NCBI GenBank assembly: GCA_900128395.1
Contig: LT649991.1
Span: forward strand, 1-10,780
DNA: 10,780 nucleotides
DNA from: Stramenopiles sp. TOSAG23-2
Taxonomy: Eukaryota > Sar
Reading direction: 5' to 3'
Numbering within the stretch: position 1 is the first letter of the stretch; each line of letters starts with the position of its first letter. The notes under the pieces are model-generated. The model saw nothing but the letters and a program-made list of their open reading frames with translations. It ran no database searches and was not told where the DNA came from. Position numbers and translations under genes: made by a program. Below, one piece after another: positions 1 to 8,600 of this stretch.

Positions 1-1
1 A

Positions 2-1165
2 AAAATTAAATGGGGTTCACGAGTCTGCGATACTGAATATTATGGAGATGAAAATGCTGAACTCAATAGTATATTAGAATATTACTTAAGCAAGCATTTG
101 CAAGCAAATTTTTTGATCCCAATCGGTGGTTTAAAATTGATTCAAAATGTTAGAAAGATGACAAATAATCGATTTATGTGGCTATTGGGAGATAAAGCAT
201 ATACGCAAGAATGTGAATTTGGAGGTTTAAATGATCCACACATTGCATTTCATGGTAGTTTTAGTTTCATGGCAAATTTTCATGCAATAAAACTATATAT
301 TGAAAAAATGTGCAAGGGTTTTTCCTATTTAACTGATAAATTAGAAGGTTTTAAATGTGCTGCATTAGTCGTTGGTACACCGGAAGATATACATCGACGT
401 TTGGAATTTCAATGGTATGATACCATGTCCGATTATAATCCGGAAGATTTTTCAAATTTACAAAGATCCATTAAACAAGAAAATCTCAACCCATCCTTAA
501 AAACAGCATTGTGTACCACTAGATTGGCACATTGGGATCCCGATGTATTCTTGAAGTTCAAGCGTGTTTTAATTGATAAGACCCCATATGCTTCAGAAAA
601 AGAGCAAGTTGATATATATCGGGATGCATATGAAGTATGGGATTGTTATTACCCATTACAAAAAGAGAAAGATGTAGCATTTGAAATTGGCAGGTTAATG
701 ATGGGATTGAGACGGTATGATGAAGGTATTAAATTTTTCGTAAATTCGAATAAATTATGTGGTGAACATCATGTAACATGGTACAATATTGGTATATGTC
801 GAAGTTATGTTGGTGAATATGAGGCTAGTTTGAATGCATTTGATAAATCTTTAGAAATGAAACCTGATTATCAGGATGCTGTTCGATGGAGGGCAAGAGT
901 AGTTGAAACAGCGGAGAAGAAAGATTTAGAGGAGGAAGAAAATGATAATAATACAAGCAATGAACAAGAAGTAGATGTAAGCGACGTGAACGTTGATGAA
1001 GTTGTAAAGGAGTTAGAAAGAGAAGCGGAAAATGCAACAAGAAGTAACAATAGTATCAATGAGGATGATATAAGTCAATTGCCTGGATCGTTACAACGAA
1101 TACATGTGGATAATAATAGTAATGATGATAATAGTATGCCCAGTAGTAATGTTTTGAGAGTTTAA
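2..1165 (+). CDS. TPR-like repeat protein with conserved N-terminal domain, 5'-partial
   Basis: The frame is open to the left window edge, so the true start lies outside; 387 codons are visible, ending in TAA. The first ~110 visible residues form a folded, conserved-looking domain with the motifs LIPIGGLK, WLLGDKAY and DPHIAFHGSFSFMANFHAI (about nt 233-289). From memory, a similar GDK-Y...DPH-A-HGSFS pattern occurs in bacterial and protist proteins sometimes annotated as SAM-dependent methyltransferase-like with TPRs, but I see no clear SAM-binding loop here, so I do not assign an activity. Two TPR-like helical pairs follow (nt ~668-763 and ~770-871; GRLMMGLRRYDEGIKFF and YNIGICRSYVGEYEASLNAF). 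The last ~85 residues are acidic and Asn/Ser-rich (EEEENDNNTSNEQEVDVSDV) and probably disordered. The gene converges on POP1. The coding call is firm; the function is open. Confidence 0.85.
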   Translation, partial: KIKWGSRVCDTEYYGDENAELNSILEYYLSKHLQANFLIPIGGLKLIQNVRKMTNNRFMWLLGDKAYTQECEFGGLNDPHIAFHGSFSFMANFHAIKLYIEKMCKGFSYLTDKLEGFKCAALVVGTPEDIHRRLEFQWYDTMSDYNPEDFSNLQRSIKQENLNPSLKTALCTTRLAHWDPDVFLKFKRVLIDKTPYASEKEQVDIYRDAYEVWDCYYPLQKEKDVAFEIGRLMMGLRRYDEGIKFFVNSNKLCGEHHVTWYNIGICRSYVGEYEASLNAFDKSLEMKPDYQDAVRWRARVVETAEKKDLEEEENDNNTSNEQEVDVSDVNVDEVVKELEREAENATRSNNSINEDDISQLPGSLQRIHVDNNSNDDNSMPSSNVLRV

Positions 1166-1479
1166 AAATTAATACATGATGCATATATGATATGTGAATC
1201 TTACGAAGTACGAGTATAATATTTAATTTAAAAATTCATTTTAATTAAAATACTTCAGTATATTTTAAAATTTAATTTACACCACATAAAAAAAATATTT
1301 ACGAACGTGTACATATATTAAATATATATATATATATATATATATATTGATTTTATCCATCATCATCAGGTAGCTGTTGTACGCCTCGTACCCGATAGTC
1401 ACGTATTTCGTACGAATAATACCAACAGGTACAATATAACAAAATGGAGTGTACACACACATATAATGTATATAAACCT
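1166..1479. other. Convergent intergenic region (shared 3' flanks)
   Basis: This gap lies between the 3' ends of the TPR-protein gene and POP1. It is mostly A/T and should hold both 3' UTRs, but no canonical AATAAA-type signal stands out on either strand. It carries an (AT)n microsatellite and, at about 1365-1430, a much GC-richer stretch (27 of 60 bases in 1371-1430 are G/C) with repeated GTAC/CGTAC words. No supported gene was found in it. Confidence 0.6.
1322..1347. repeat. (AT)13 microsatellite
   Basis: An uninterrupted run of AT dinucleotides in the 3' flank between the two convergent genes, likely to vary in length between individuals. Confidence 0.95.
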
Positions 1480-3687
1480 TTAACATATTGAAAAATATGC
1501 TGGACGATATATTCGACTACCTCTGTTTCGAAATAACAATATCTCACCACCATTATCAATATATTCATACAATAAATACATGGAACAAAAGGACATACCA
1601 ATATTCTGCCCGGTACCAATACTTCTGCAACCAGATGTAATATAACCAATTTCCTGGAACATTGGTATTGAATCATCTTTAACTCCACGTTTTTCTTCAA
1701 TACCATTGTTTTTCAATATATGTGCAAGAAGATCTTTTCCCTCATTTGATATTATTGATGGCAATGATATTAAACCACCGAATGCAGGCACACCTCGCCT
1801 ACATGAGCGTATACAAACTTTTAAAAAGTATAGATTGTTCACATTTCTATTTGATAATTGTGATGATAATAGATTGGATTGGATACATCGCTTTTTACAT
1901 TGTATGCTTTTAGGATGAAACATTTCACTTCCTTGACCATCATCAACTAACATTATATTATCTTCATTTTTACTATTAACAATATCTCGTATAACAATAA
2001 TATCATTATTATTTAATTTTACGTTACCAAGTAACATCGATTTTTTGTTATTATTACTATTATTATTATTGTTACCAGAATAATCAAGCCATGATGGCGT
2101 GCATAGTAGACGTTGTCGTAACCTATGAAAGTTTATACGATGTTTTTTAATTTTCTTTTTTTGTTGCAAATCTAGCAATTTACACACATCTTCCATGTAT
2201 TGTTTACCAGCATTTGTATCTGGATAATCGTATGGAAAAAAACATTTATTGCATTCAACATAAATATTATAAATATCTTCGATCCCTACAGGAATAATAT
2301 TTAACATGATAAATTTGTTCCAAAATACATTACACCATTGACTAGGTAAAATGAAAATCCAACTTCCAGTTTTATTATTTGCCTTGTCGCTTGAAAATTT
2401 TGTTGACTTGTGTTTTTTTAAATCACCTTTTAATGCAACAATACATGGTATATTTGGAATATTTAATTCTTCCTTATTAGTTGTATTTGTACTACATGAC
2501 AACATATTATTTACAATATGATCGGATGAATATGTTTGTATTGAATTTTCATAATGTTCCTGATCAAAAATAGTAGTACTAGTACTAGTAGTAGCATTTT
2601 TAGACTTAGTTTGGAATTTATCAATAATATAATTAACAAACCTCGGATCTTGTAAATTCAACGATAAATATGTCTCATCCTTCCTATTATTATGAATATG
2701 TGTTGTAATATCGTTATCATCATTCTTATTTGATATGCCAAAAAAATTATTCATACAAGTTTCATTGAATATATTTTCACGTCCATGAAAATGAAATATT
2801 GAAAATTTATCATTTAAATTATAATACGATATAGAGGAATTTTCGTTGTTCATGTTATAAATATTTAAATTATTTTCCACTTGCTTTGCAATAGATGGAT
2901 GAACAAATAACCAAATAACATTTAAATGAAATAATATATCTATTGTACCAATTAATCCATTGGGATATTTTTCGTATGTGTACATTAATTTATTTGACAA
3001 GAAGGTAGAATTATTACACATATTATGTACATGTTCTGCTGTCCATGATGATTTTTCTAAATTATTTGTTTCCAATCCATTACTGTTATCTATTAATGGA
3101 AATACTTGTTTTAATAGCAAAGAAATATTTTCATAAGATGTATTCTTTATTTCATACATTGTAAAGTAGGATGCATCATGTATGGTACAATTATTTAAAA
3201 AAGCACGTCTTGTAGCTTCAAAACCAATATCATTTCGTTTCATTGGTATCATATGTTGCCATTGGTTGCGCATATGAAAACGTTTAGAATGCCATACATG
3301 TGTATGTAAACGTTTAGCATCTGTAGTATCTACTATTTTGTCAGTGGTATTTCTATTTAATGTGTTCGGCTTGCGCCTCATTTTTCTATTTATTTTTTTA
3401 TTTTTAGAATCTTCACAGTTCTTACTTGATTGTTTAACATGGCGTCGTCTATGGCTAGTAGTGCGCCTTCTAAGATGCCTAGGCAACGGATTATTGTCCT
3501 TCTGCCATAACGGATTTAAAAAATTTGTTATATTCCTTTTATTTACGTTTGAATTATTACTATCACCATTCTTTATTTGATATTTTTGTTTAAGTATTTG
3601 TTCTAAATTGAAAATGTCCCTTGATCTATTACTAGCAAATTTCAATGCATTGATCTCTTCATTTTGTATTGCATTTGAGTCATTCAT
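1480..3687 (-). CDS. POP1: Ribonuclease P / RNase MRP protein subunit POP1
   Basis: POP1 is the large protein subunit of nuclear RNase P (5' trimming of tRNA precursors) and RNase MRP (pre-rRNA processing). The 735-residue product fits the family from end to end. A basic N-terminal segment (RHLRRRTTSHRRRH, residues 70-83) and the signature LHTHVWHSKRFHMRNQW (127-143) with RNDIGFEATRRAF (151-163) form the POP1 N-terminal domain. The POPLD-type domain is at about 442-495, with GSWIFILPSQWCNVFW and FFPYDYPDTNAGK. The C-terminal domain has IGYITSG (680-686) and ends in LLFRNRGSRIYRPAYFSI, as family members do. The ATG is the first in frame after an in-frame TAG at 3835-3837. The protein is shorter than I recall for the human and yeast proteins and is rich in Asn runs (539-547). 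No intron is needed. It is transcribed divergently from the nitronate monooxygenase gene. Confidence 0.95.
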   Translation of the reverse strand: MNDSNAIQNEEINALKFASNRSRDIFNLEQILKQKYQIKNGDSNNSNVNKRNITNFLNPLWQKDNNPLPRHLRRRTTSHRRRHVKQSSKNCEDSKNKKINRKMRRKPNTLNRNTTDKIVDTTDAKRLHTHVWHSKRFHMRNQWQHMIPMKRNDIGFEATRRAFLNNCTIHDASYFTMYEIKNTSYENISLLLKQVFPLIDNSNGLETNNLEKSSWTAEHVHNMCNNSTFLSNKLMYTYEKYPNGLIGTIDILFHLNVIWLFVHPSIAKQVENNLNIYNMNNENSSISYYNLNDKFSIFHFHGRENIFNETCMNNFFGISNKNDDNDITTHIHNNRKDETYLSLNLQDPRFVNYIIDKFQTKSKNATTSTSTTIFDQEHYENSIQTYSSDHIVNNMLSCSTNTTNKEELNIPNIPCIVALKGDLKKHKSTKFSSDKANNKTGSWIFILPSQWCNVFWNKFIMLNIIPVGIEDIYNIYVECNKCFFPYDYPDTNAGKQYMEDVCKLLDLQQKKKIKKHRINFHRLRQRLLCTPSWLDYSGNNNNNSNNNKKSMLLGNVKLNNNDIIVIRDIVNSKNEDNIMLVDDGQGSEMFHPKSIQCKKRCIQSNLLSSQLSNRNVNNLYFLKVCIRSCRRGVPAFGGLISLPSIISNEGKDLLAHILKNNGIEEKRGVKDDSIPMFQEIGYITSGCRSIGTGQNIGMSFCSMYLLYEYIDNGGEILLFRNRGSRIYRPAYFSIC

Positions 3688-3708
3688 GTTTGTATATATA
3701 TTTACTTT

Positions 3709-3735
3709 ACTACTACTACTACTACTACTACTACT
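3709..3735. repeat. (ACT)9 trinucleotide microsatellite
   Basis: Nine perfect ACT units just upstream of the POP1 start. On the - strand they read as AGT (Ser) in the POP1 frame, but no ATG precedes them in that frame before the stop at 3835-3837, so they are probably 5' UTR. Three further ACT units and two AGT units at 3757-3771 form a related patch containing the palindrome ACTACTAGTAGT. Confidence 0.95.
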
Positions 3736-3775
3736 ATTGAATATATATATGCAAGTACTACTACTAGTAGTGAAT

Positions 3776-3783
<8 letters not shown>

Positions 3784-3809
<26 letters not shown>
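3784..3809. repeat. (AT)n microsatellite
   Basis: A run of about twelve AT units in the divergent promoter region, followed by a related ATATAT and TATC-rich stretch. Confidence 0.92.
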
Positions 3810-3814
<5 letters not shown>

Positions 3815-3997
3815 GAAGGAATAAATATCTCTATCTATCTGTATCTACCATATATACTGTTTGCAATATCTAGACTATTACAGATATTATTTATTAATTA
3901 GTCTATTATTACAGGTATCATCACACCATATGTTCGCACACACACCAGCCAAACACCACCACAACATTTTTTTCGCAAAATTAGTAGCTACACACCA

Positions 3998-4057
3998 ATG
4001 GACATAATGAGTAAAAAGATATCTTTTTTCAACAACGACGCGAAAATGATGTGGTAA
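3998..4057 (+). other. Candidate 19-codon upstream ORF
   Basis: An ATG inside the central CCAAT motif opens 19 codons (MDIMSKKISFFNNDAKMMW) ending in TAA at 4055-4057, upstream of the nitronate monooxygenase start. It could be an upstream ORF in that gene's 5' leader if transcription starts further left, or a chance ORF. The sequence TG|GTAAAA at its end resembles a weak splice donor. Its translation cannot be judged from sequence. Confidence 0.2.
4013..4028. promoter_or_regulatory. 16-bp perfect palindrome in divergent promoter
   Basis: AAAAAGATATCTTTTT is exactly self-complementary with no spacer and lies just right of the CCAAT box. It could bind a dimeric regulator, but A/T-rich palindromes are common by chance in this composition. 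Confidence 0.35.
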
Positions 4058-4307
4058 AAAGCTAAAAGCAATCTTAAATCTGTACTACTTGACTCGTCCA
4101 ACCTTCAACTATAGAAATGTAGATATAAATCAATGAGATGGAAAGTAGAAAATACCTATCTATTATAAACGGATAGAAAAAAAAAACAAATACGACGAAT
4201 ATTACGGAGATAAATATTATTACAAAATAATAATTTTTATATATATAGTGTTGAAATATAACTAAAAATATATACACACAAAAAAAAAATATAAAAAAAA
4301 ATTAATA

Positions 4308-5423
4308 ATGCAAAGCTTTGAAACACCATTAACCAAATTATTAAATTTAAAAGTTCCAATTATGTGCGCTGGTATGGGGGGGATTACAGGCGCGGATTTA
4401 GTTGCCGCTGTTTCGAATGCAGGTGGCATTGGTACAGTTGGTGCCATTAATTTAGACCCACAAGGGTTACGGGAAGTAATTGCTGATATCAAATCACAAT
4501 TAAAACCTGGACCAGGTTTAAATGGCACAATGCCTTTTGGTATTGATCTTGCTTTACCACAAGTCGGAGGAAACGCTAGAGCAACAAATCATGATTATAC
4601 CAACGGGAACTTGAATGAATTAGTTGACATCATGGCAGAAGAAAAAGTTGATCTTTTTGTATGTGCTGTAGGAATACCACCACAATGGGCAGTTGATAAA
4701 TTGCATGCAGTTGGTACAAAAGTCATGAACATGGTTGGACGAGTATACCATGCAGAAAAAGCGTTGAAATTAGGAGTTGATATAATATGTGCTCAAGGTA
4801 CCGAAGCAGGTGCTCATACGGGAGATGTTTCAACACTTGTCTTAACACCACAAGTTGCTGATGTCTGTAAGAAAGCTGGTGTAGTGTGTGTTGCAGCTGG
4901 TGGTATATATGATGGACGTGGAGTAGCAGCATCATTAGTTCTTGGTGCTCATGGTGTATGGGTTGGCACACGATTTCTTGCAACACCAGAAGCAAATGTA
5001 ACTCCTTACTATAAACAACAAATGCTTGAATCAACTTCAAATGATACAAGACGTATTGAAATTTATACTGGCCGTCCATTACGAGTGAAAAAAGATGCGT
5101 TCAACGAAGATTGGGCAAATCGTCGTGAAGAGCTAGATAAATTACTAGCTAAAGGTATTGTTGTTGCTGAAAAGTCCGTTAAAGATAAGTCTGGTGCACC
5201 TTATGAAGCAAGGTTGAGAATGCGCGCAGCATTAGGGGACAAGAAAGTAAGAACAGGTTCATGGCAAGATATACGTTCCGTCCAGGATCCAAAAGCAGAT
5301 TTTAATGTTGCATTTGGTCAAGCAGCAGGTGCAATTCATGAAATTAAACCAGCTGCAGAAATTGTTGAAGAATTAATGAATGGTTTGATGAATTCATTTA
5401 AACAAGTTCAAAGTCATATGTAA
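4308..5423 (+). CDS. Nitronate monooxygenase (2-nitropropane dioxygenase family)
   Basis: Members of this FMN-dependent TIM-barrel family oxidise alkyl nitronates such as propionate 3-nitronate to carbonyl compounds and nitrite, protecting central metabolism. The 371-residue product has the family landmarks in order: PIMCAGMGG near the start (17-25), VSNAGGIGTVGA (35-46), AVGIPPQWAVDKLHA (120-134), NMVGRVYHAEKALKLGVD (141-158), the active-site segment AQGTEAGAH (162-170) with the expected His170, and the phosphate-binding end AAGGIYDGRGVAASLVLGAHG (196-216) then WVGTRFLATPEA (218-229). The C-terminal ~110 residues form a helical extension. There is no obvious signal peptide or membrane segment, so it is probably cytosolic. 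The ATG is the first after an in-frame stop. It has a single exon, higher GC than POP1, and stops with TAA. The exact substrate is not determined by sequence. Confidence 0.93.
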   Translation: MQSFETPLTKLLNLKVPIMCAGMGGITGADLVAAVSNAGGIGTVGAINLDPQGLREVIADIKSQLKPGPGLNGTMPFGIDLALPQVGGNARATNHDYTNGNLNELVDIMAEEKVDLFVCAVGIPPQWAVDKLHAVGTKVMNMVGRVYHAEKALKLGVDIICAQGTEAGAHTGDVSTLVLTPQVADVCKKAGVVCVAAGGIYDGRGVAASLVLGAHGVWVGTRFLATPEANVTPYYKQQMLESTSNDTRRIEIYTGRPLRVKKDAFNEDWANRREELDKLLAKGIVVAEKSVKDKSGAPYEARLRMRAALGDKKVRTGSWQDIRSVQDPKADFNVAFGQAAGAIHEIKPAAEIVEELMNGLMNSFKQVQSHM

Positions 5424-5654
5424 AAACTGGTTTAAAGAAGATTTAATCTGCTTTGGAAAAAAATTTTAAAGAGAGAGAGAAGGAATAAAAAGGATTTTTT
5501 ACTCTTACGTATTTTTTTGCGAAGCCGTATTATAATAAATCATTATTTAAAGAAGAATATCATTATTTTAAAAAAATAAAATATTTTTTTTTTTACATTT
5601 TTTCACTTTTTTCATTTTCTTATCCTCACACACATCATTGTACAATTTTTTCTT
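5424..5654. other. Convergent intergenic region
   Basis: A short gap between the 3' ends of the oxygenase and CFAP70 genes. It contains a GA-repeat patch (5471-5480), T-rich and A-rich runs and AATAAA-like words (for example at 5534-5539 on the + strand) that could serve polyadenylation. No gene was seen. Confidence 0.5.
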
Positions 5655-8600
5655 CTACTTCTTCATTAAATTCGTTGCTAAAGCTTTTTCCATATCTTGC
5701 ACACCTTGTGCAGCAGCTTTCTTATTTGCAGCACTTGAATTGCCACCCATTAAAACTTGTTGATATTCTTTAATAGCAACTTCATATTTATTTTGGTATT
5801 TCAAAACTTGTGCCAATAAAAGACGAACTTCAGAACTCGTTTCACCACCAGCTGCTAATGATCTACGTAAAACTTGTTCTGCTTGTTCAAACCTTCCATT
5901 GTCAGCATATGCTGTACCAACTTCATGTAACAAACCTGGATCCATCAAATTTAATTTTAAAGCTTGTCTAACAGATTGATCAGCCTCTGTATTTCTGATT
6001 GGGTTTGATTTTAAACAAACCAATGCTAAATGTCCCCACACCAATGGATTTTTATTGTCAACAATATTTGCCTCAGCAAGTGCTTCTTCAGATTCTTGCA
6101 TATTACCAAGTTTCATACAAGCCTTACCAACACCTAACCATACCGATGCAGATGGCATACGTTTACAACATCTTAAATAAACTTCCCTTGCAGAACCATG
6201 ATATTGTCGCTCGCCTAAATAAAGCTTACCTAACCGTAAATAGACTTGAACCAAACCAGTCAAATTAGACACAGGCTCCGTCGTTTGAGCTTCAAGTAAA
6301 GGAAGTGCAGTTTGGTAAGCATTTCTAGCATCTATCTTACTCCCACGCATAAATTTCAAATGACCCAACAAGGCCCATGCTTCTGGACATTTTTCTTCAA
6401 GCTCAATAGCAGCTTCTAACGCTTTTTGTGCACTATCTAAATCATCCATGCACATGTATGTTAAACCGCATAACCACATATGTCTAATTCGTTGTTCTCG
6501 TGTCATCTTCATTGCTGTCCATGCCAATGAATCATTCATTCCATTATCATCATCAGCAATACCACCTTCCGTACCTGCAGCAGCAGCTAATCTTAACGCG
6601 ACAACAGATTGCGTAGTTAAACTACTTTTTAATAAATATTCAATAGCTTCATGATATAAATCGATTTCTTGCTTTCCGGAAGACGTTGCTTCCAACATAG
6701 CTTTCCCTGCTTTTCTAGTTTGCCCATTCATATTGAAACATAATGCTTGTAATGTAAATGCAAGATTTGATTCAGGTGTTGGATTTTCATTTTCCGTAGT
6801 TGCAGCTTTAAACATGACGATAGATTGTTTAACTTCCGAAGTTCCTTCTGCCAATAAACTACCTTGAAGTAACAATGCTGGAGCAGGGCGAACTGTAATA
6901 CCACCTTCCTCCATTTTACCCTCAGGATCAGGAAGAGAAAGGGCAACAGCTTCACTGCAACATTCTCGTGCTTTTGCCATATCTCCACGACGACAACAAT
7001 ACATAGCATATGCTAACCATGGATCTGCACCACCACCAGAAACAGCACGTACATAACGGCGTTTTGCAGCATCTTCCGATGCAGCTACGTAGTCTTGGTA
7101 ATTTTTTGCCGCTCTTCCAAATTCATCATTTAATTCTGCTTCAAGCGCAAGCGATGCCATGCGATCTAAAACAGCTTTTGTATTTCCACCTGCGCCAATT
7201 ATTTCACGTTCACTTTCCGAAACATTATTAGACGAGTCACCTACTGGTGCACCTTCTGCATTTTGAAATGCCATATTGATAACTTTCATAACTTCTTCCA
7301 TTAAATACGAATATAAATCAGTCATAAATTTATCATGTTCTAACGAACCATTTGTTAAAGCTGATTTAGATGGAAACCGTTCTTTTACAAGTCTAGATAC
7401 AGCACGTTTTAATCTTTGTCTAAAATCATGATATTTTCCACCGGTATTCAATTGATATAATAATTGACGTCTTCGTTCCTCACGACTGGAATCATTGTTT
7501 GAACTAGGCCTAGATCCAAATAAACGTGTAATCTCATCTGCAATAGTTGCAACAACGGATGAAATTTCTTCTCGAAAAATTTCAGTAGCTTTCTTCCCTG
7601 GTTTTGCATCTGGAATTGCTCTAGGTGCAATGAAATCTTTTGGAAATAGTTCCGGTTCTGGTGGTGGCGGTGGCAATGTTACAATTGCTTCATCTACTTG
7701 TAAATATAAGAATAAAAGTGGCGATGGTTTTGGTCTATTATATTCCACCATAGCTTCTTCTTCACCTTCGGAATCTAAATCTTCCGTATTTGGTGGCGGT
7801 GCTTTGCCTAATTTATCTCCTAATGGGAAACGTCCTCCGAAATAGGATACTCCTGCTTCTTTTAAAAAAGCAATTTCAGCAAATGTTGTCATTTCTACTG
7901 ATCGTGTATTGCTCCATTCTGCGTCTTCCACACCTTCAGGTGCTTTGCGTTTAATTGATACTTCCCATACAGGAGAGCTATCATCTTGCATTAAGCTTTC
8001 AATACCTTCTTTTGGAATAAATGTTTTCATTAATGTAATTGGTTCATCAGGTTTGCTCCATTGCAGTTCTGGTGCAACTTCAGGTTTTACGGTAGTACTA
8101 GCTGTTTCTGCTTCTTTCTTTTCTTCTTCTGCATTTTTTTCTTCCTCACCTTCTATTGCATCTTCATTAGTTGTAGTAGCACTTGGTTTATATAATTTCC
8201 CCCCACCAATAGATGATGTTTCATTGCTTCCAGCACAAGGTGCATTGCAAGCAATTGTAAACTCTTCATTTTCCCATGAATTACCTTCTGTATCATTTAA
8301 ATTCCATGCTGTTGCAACACTTTCAGCACGTTCACCATTTTCATCTGTTAAATAAACACTACTTGTCAATGCAGTGAATGTTCGTCCACCACGACAAAAT
8401 TGCAAAAGTGTATCATCTGCTACAACTTTTACAGTTACAGTTGGTGAAGATTTTAATGCAGGCTCTCCTTCTTCACCATCTTCACCAACAGGTTTAGATA
8501 ATGTTAAAGGCATGGAACACTCTACGCCACCTGGATATTGTAAGACTCTTTGTATACTATTTTCCGTTCCATCCAATTTTACACCGTTCCATTTTTCTTC

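Larger units (their letters stand above)
3688..4307. promoter_or_regulatory. Divergent promoter region, POP1 / nitronate monooxygenase
   Basis: The only sequence between two divergent ATGs, so it must hold the start sites and 5' UTRs of both. Microsatellites sit on the POP1 side: (ACT)9, (AT)n and a TATC-rich tract near 3831-3846. A C/A-rich segment (3925-3965, ACACACCA-type words) and a CCAAT box (3995-3999, in ACCAATGG) lie in the middle. The box is about 310 bases from each ATG. A perfect 16-bp palindrome lies at 4013-4028, and CGCGAAAA at 4040-4047 is weakly E2F-like. The 40 bases before the oxygenase ATG are almost pure A/T, with an in-frame stop at 4263-4265 that fixes its start. Promoter function is inferred from position; the motifs are seen directly. 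Confidence 0.6.

Noticed and set aside
1523-1598. A 76-nt - strand segment bounded by GTATGT and ACAG looks like an intron in POP1, and splicing would lead into the frame ending DYRVRGVQQLPDDDG at 1353.
   Set aside because: The unspliced reading (IGMSFCSMYLLYEY...LLFRNRGSRIYRPAYFSI) matches the expected POP1 C-terminus, including its final motif; splicing would delete it. At most it could be a rare isoform.
3688-3834. The POP1 frame stays open upstream through the ACT repeat (poly-Ser), suggesting a longer N-terminus.
   Set aside because: No in-frame ATG occurs between the TAG at 3835-3837 and the ATG at 3687.
3608-3901. A + strand frame of about 97 codons with poly-Leu and Tyr/Ile runs that looks like a membrane protein.
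   Set aside because: It is produced by the ACT and AT microsatellites and the antisense of the POP1 start; the hydrophobicity is a composition effect.
4723-5079. A 118-codon - strand frame inside the oxygenase gene.
   Set aside because: It is rich in Leu/His/Gln, as expected from the antisense of a conserved gene, and overlaps a well-supported coding region.
7909-8355. Long Ser/Phe-rich + strand frames opposite CFAP70 (also 8374-8661 and 8878-9324).
   Set aside because: They are antisense shadows of acidic and Ser/Thr-rich CFAP70 codons with no independent motif.
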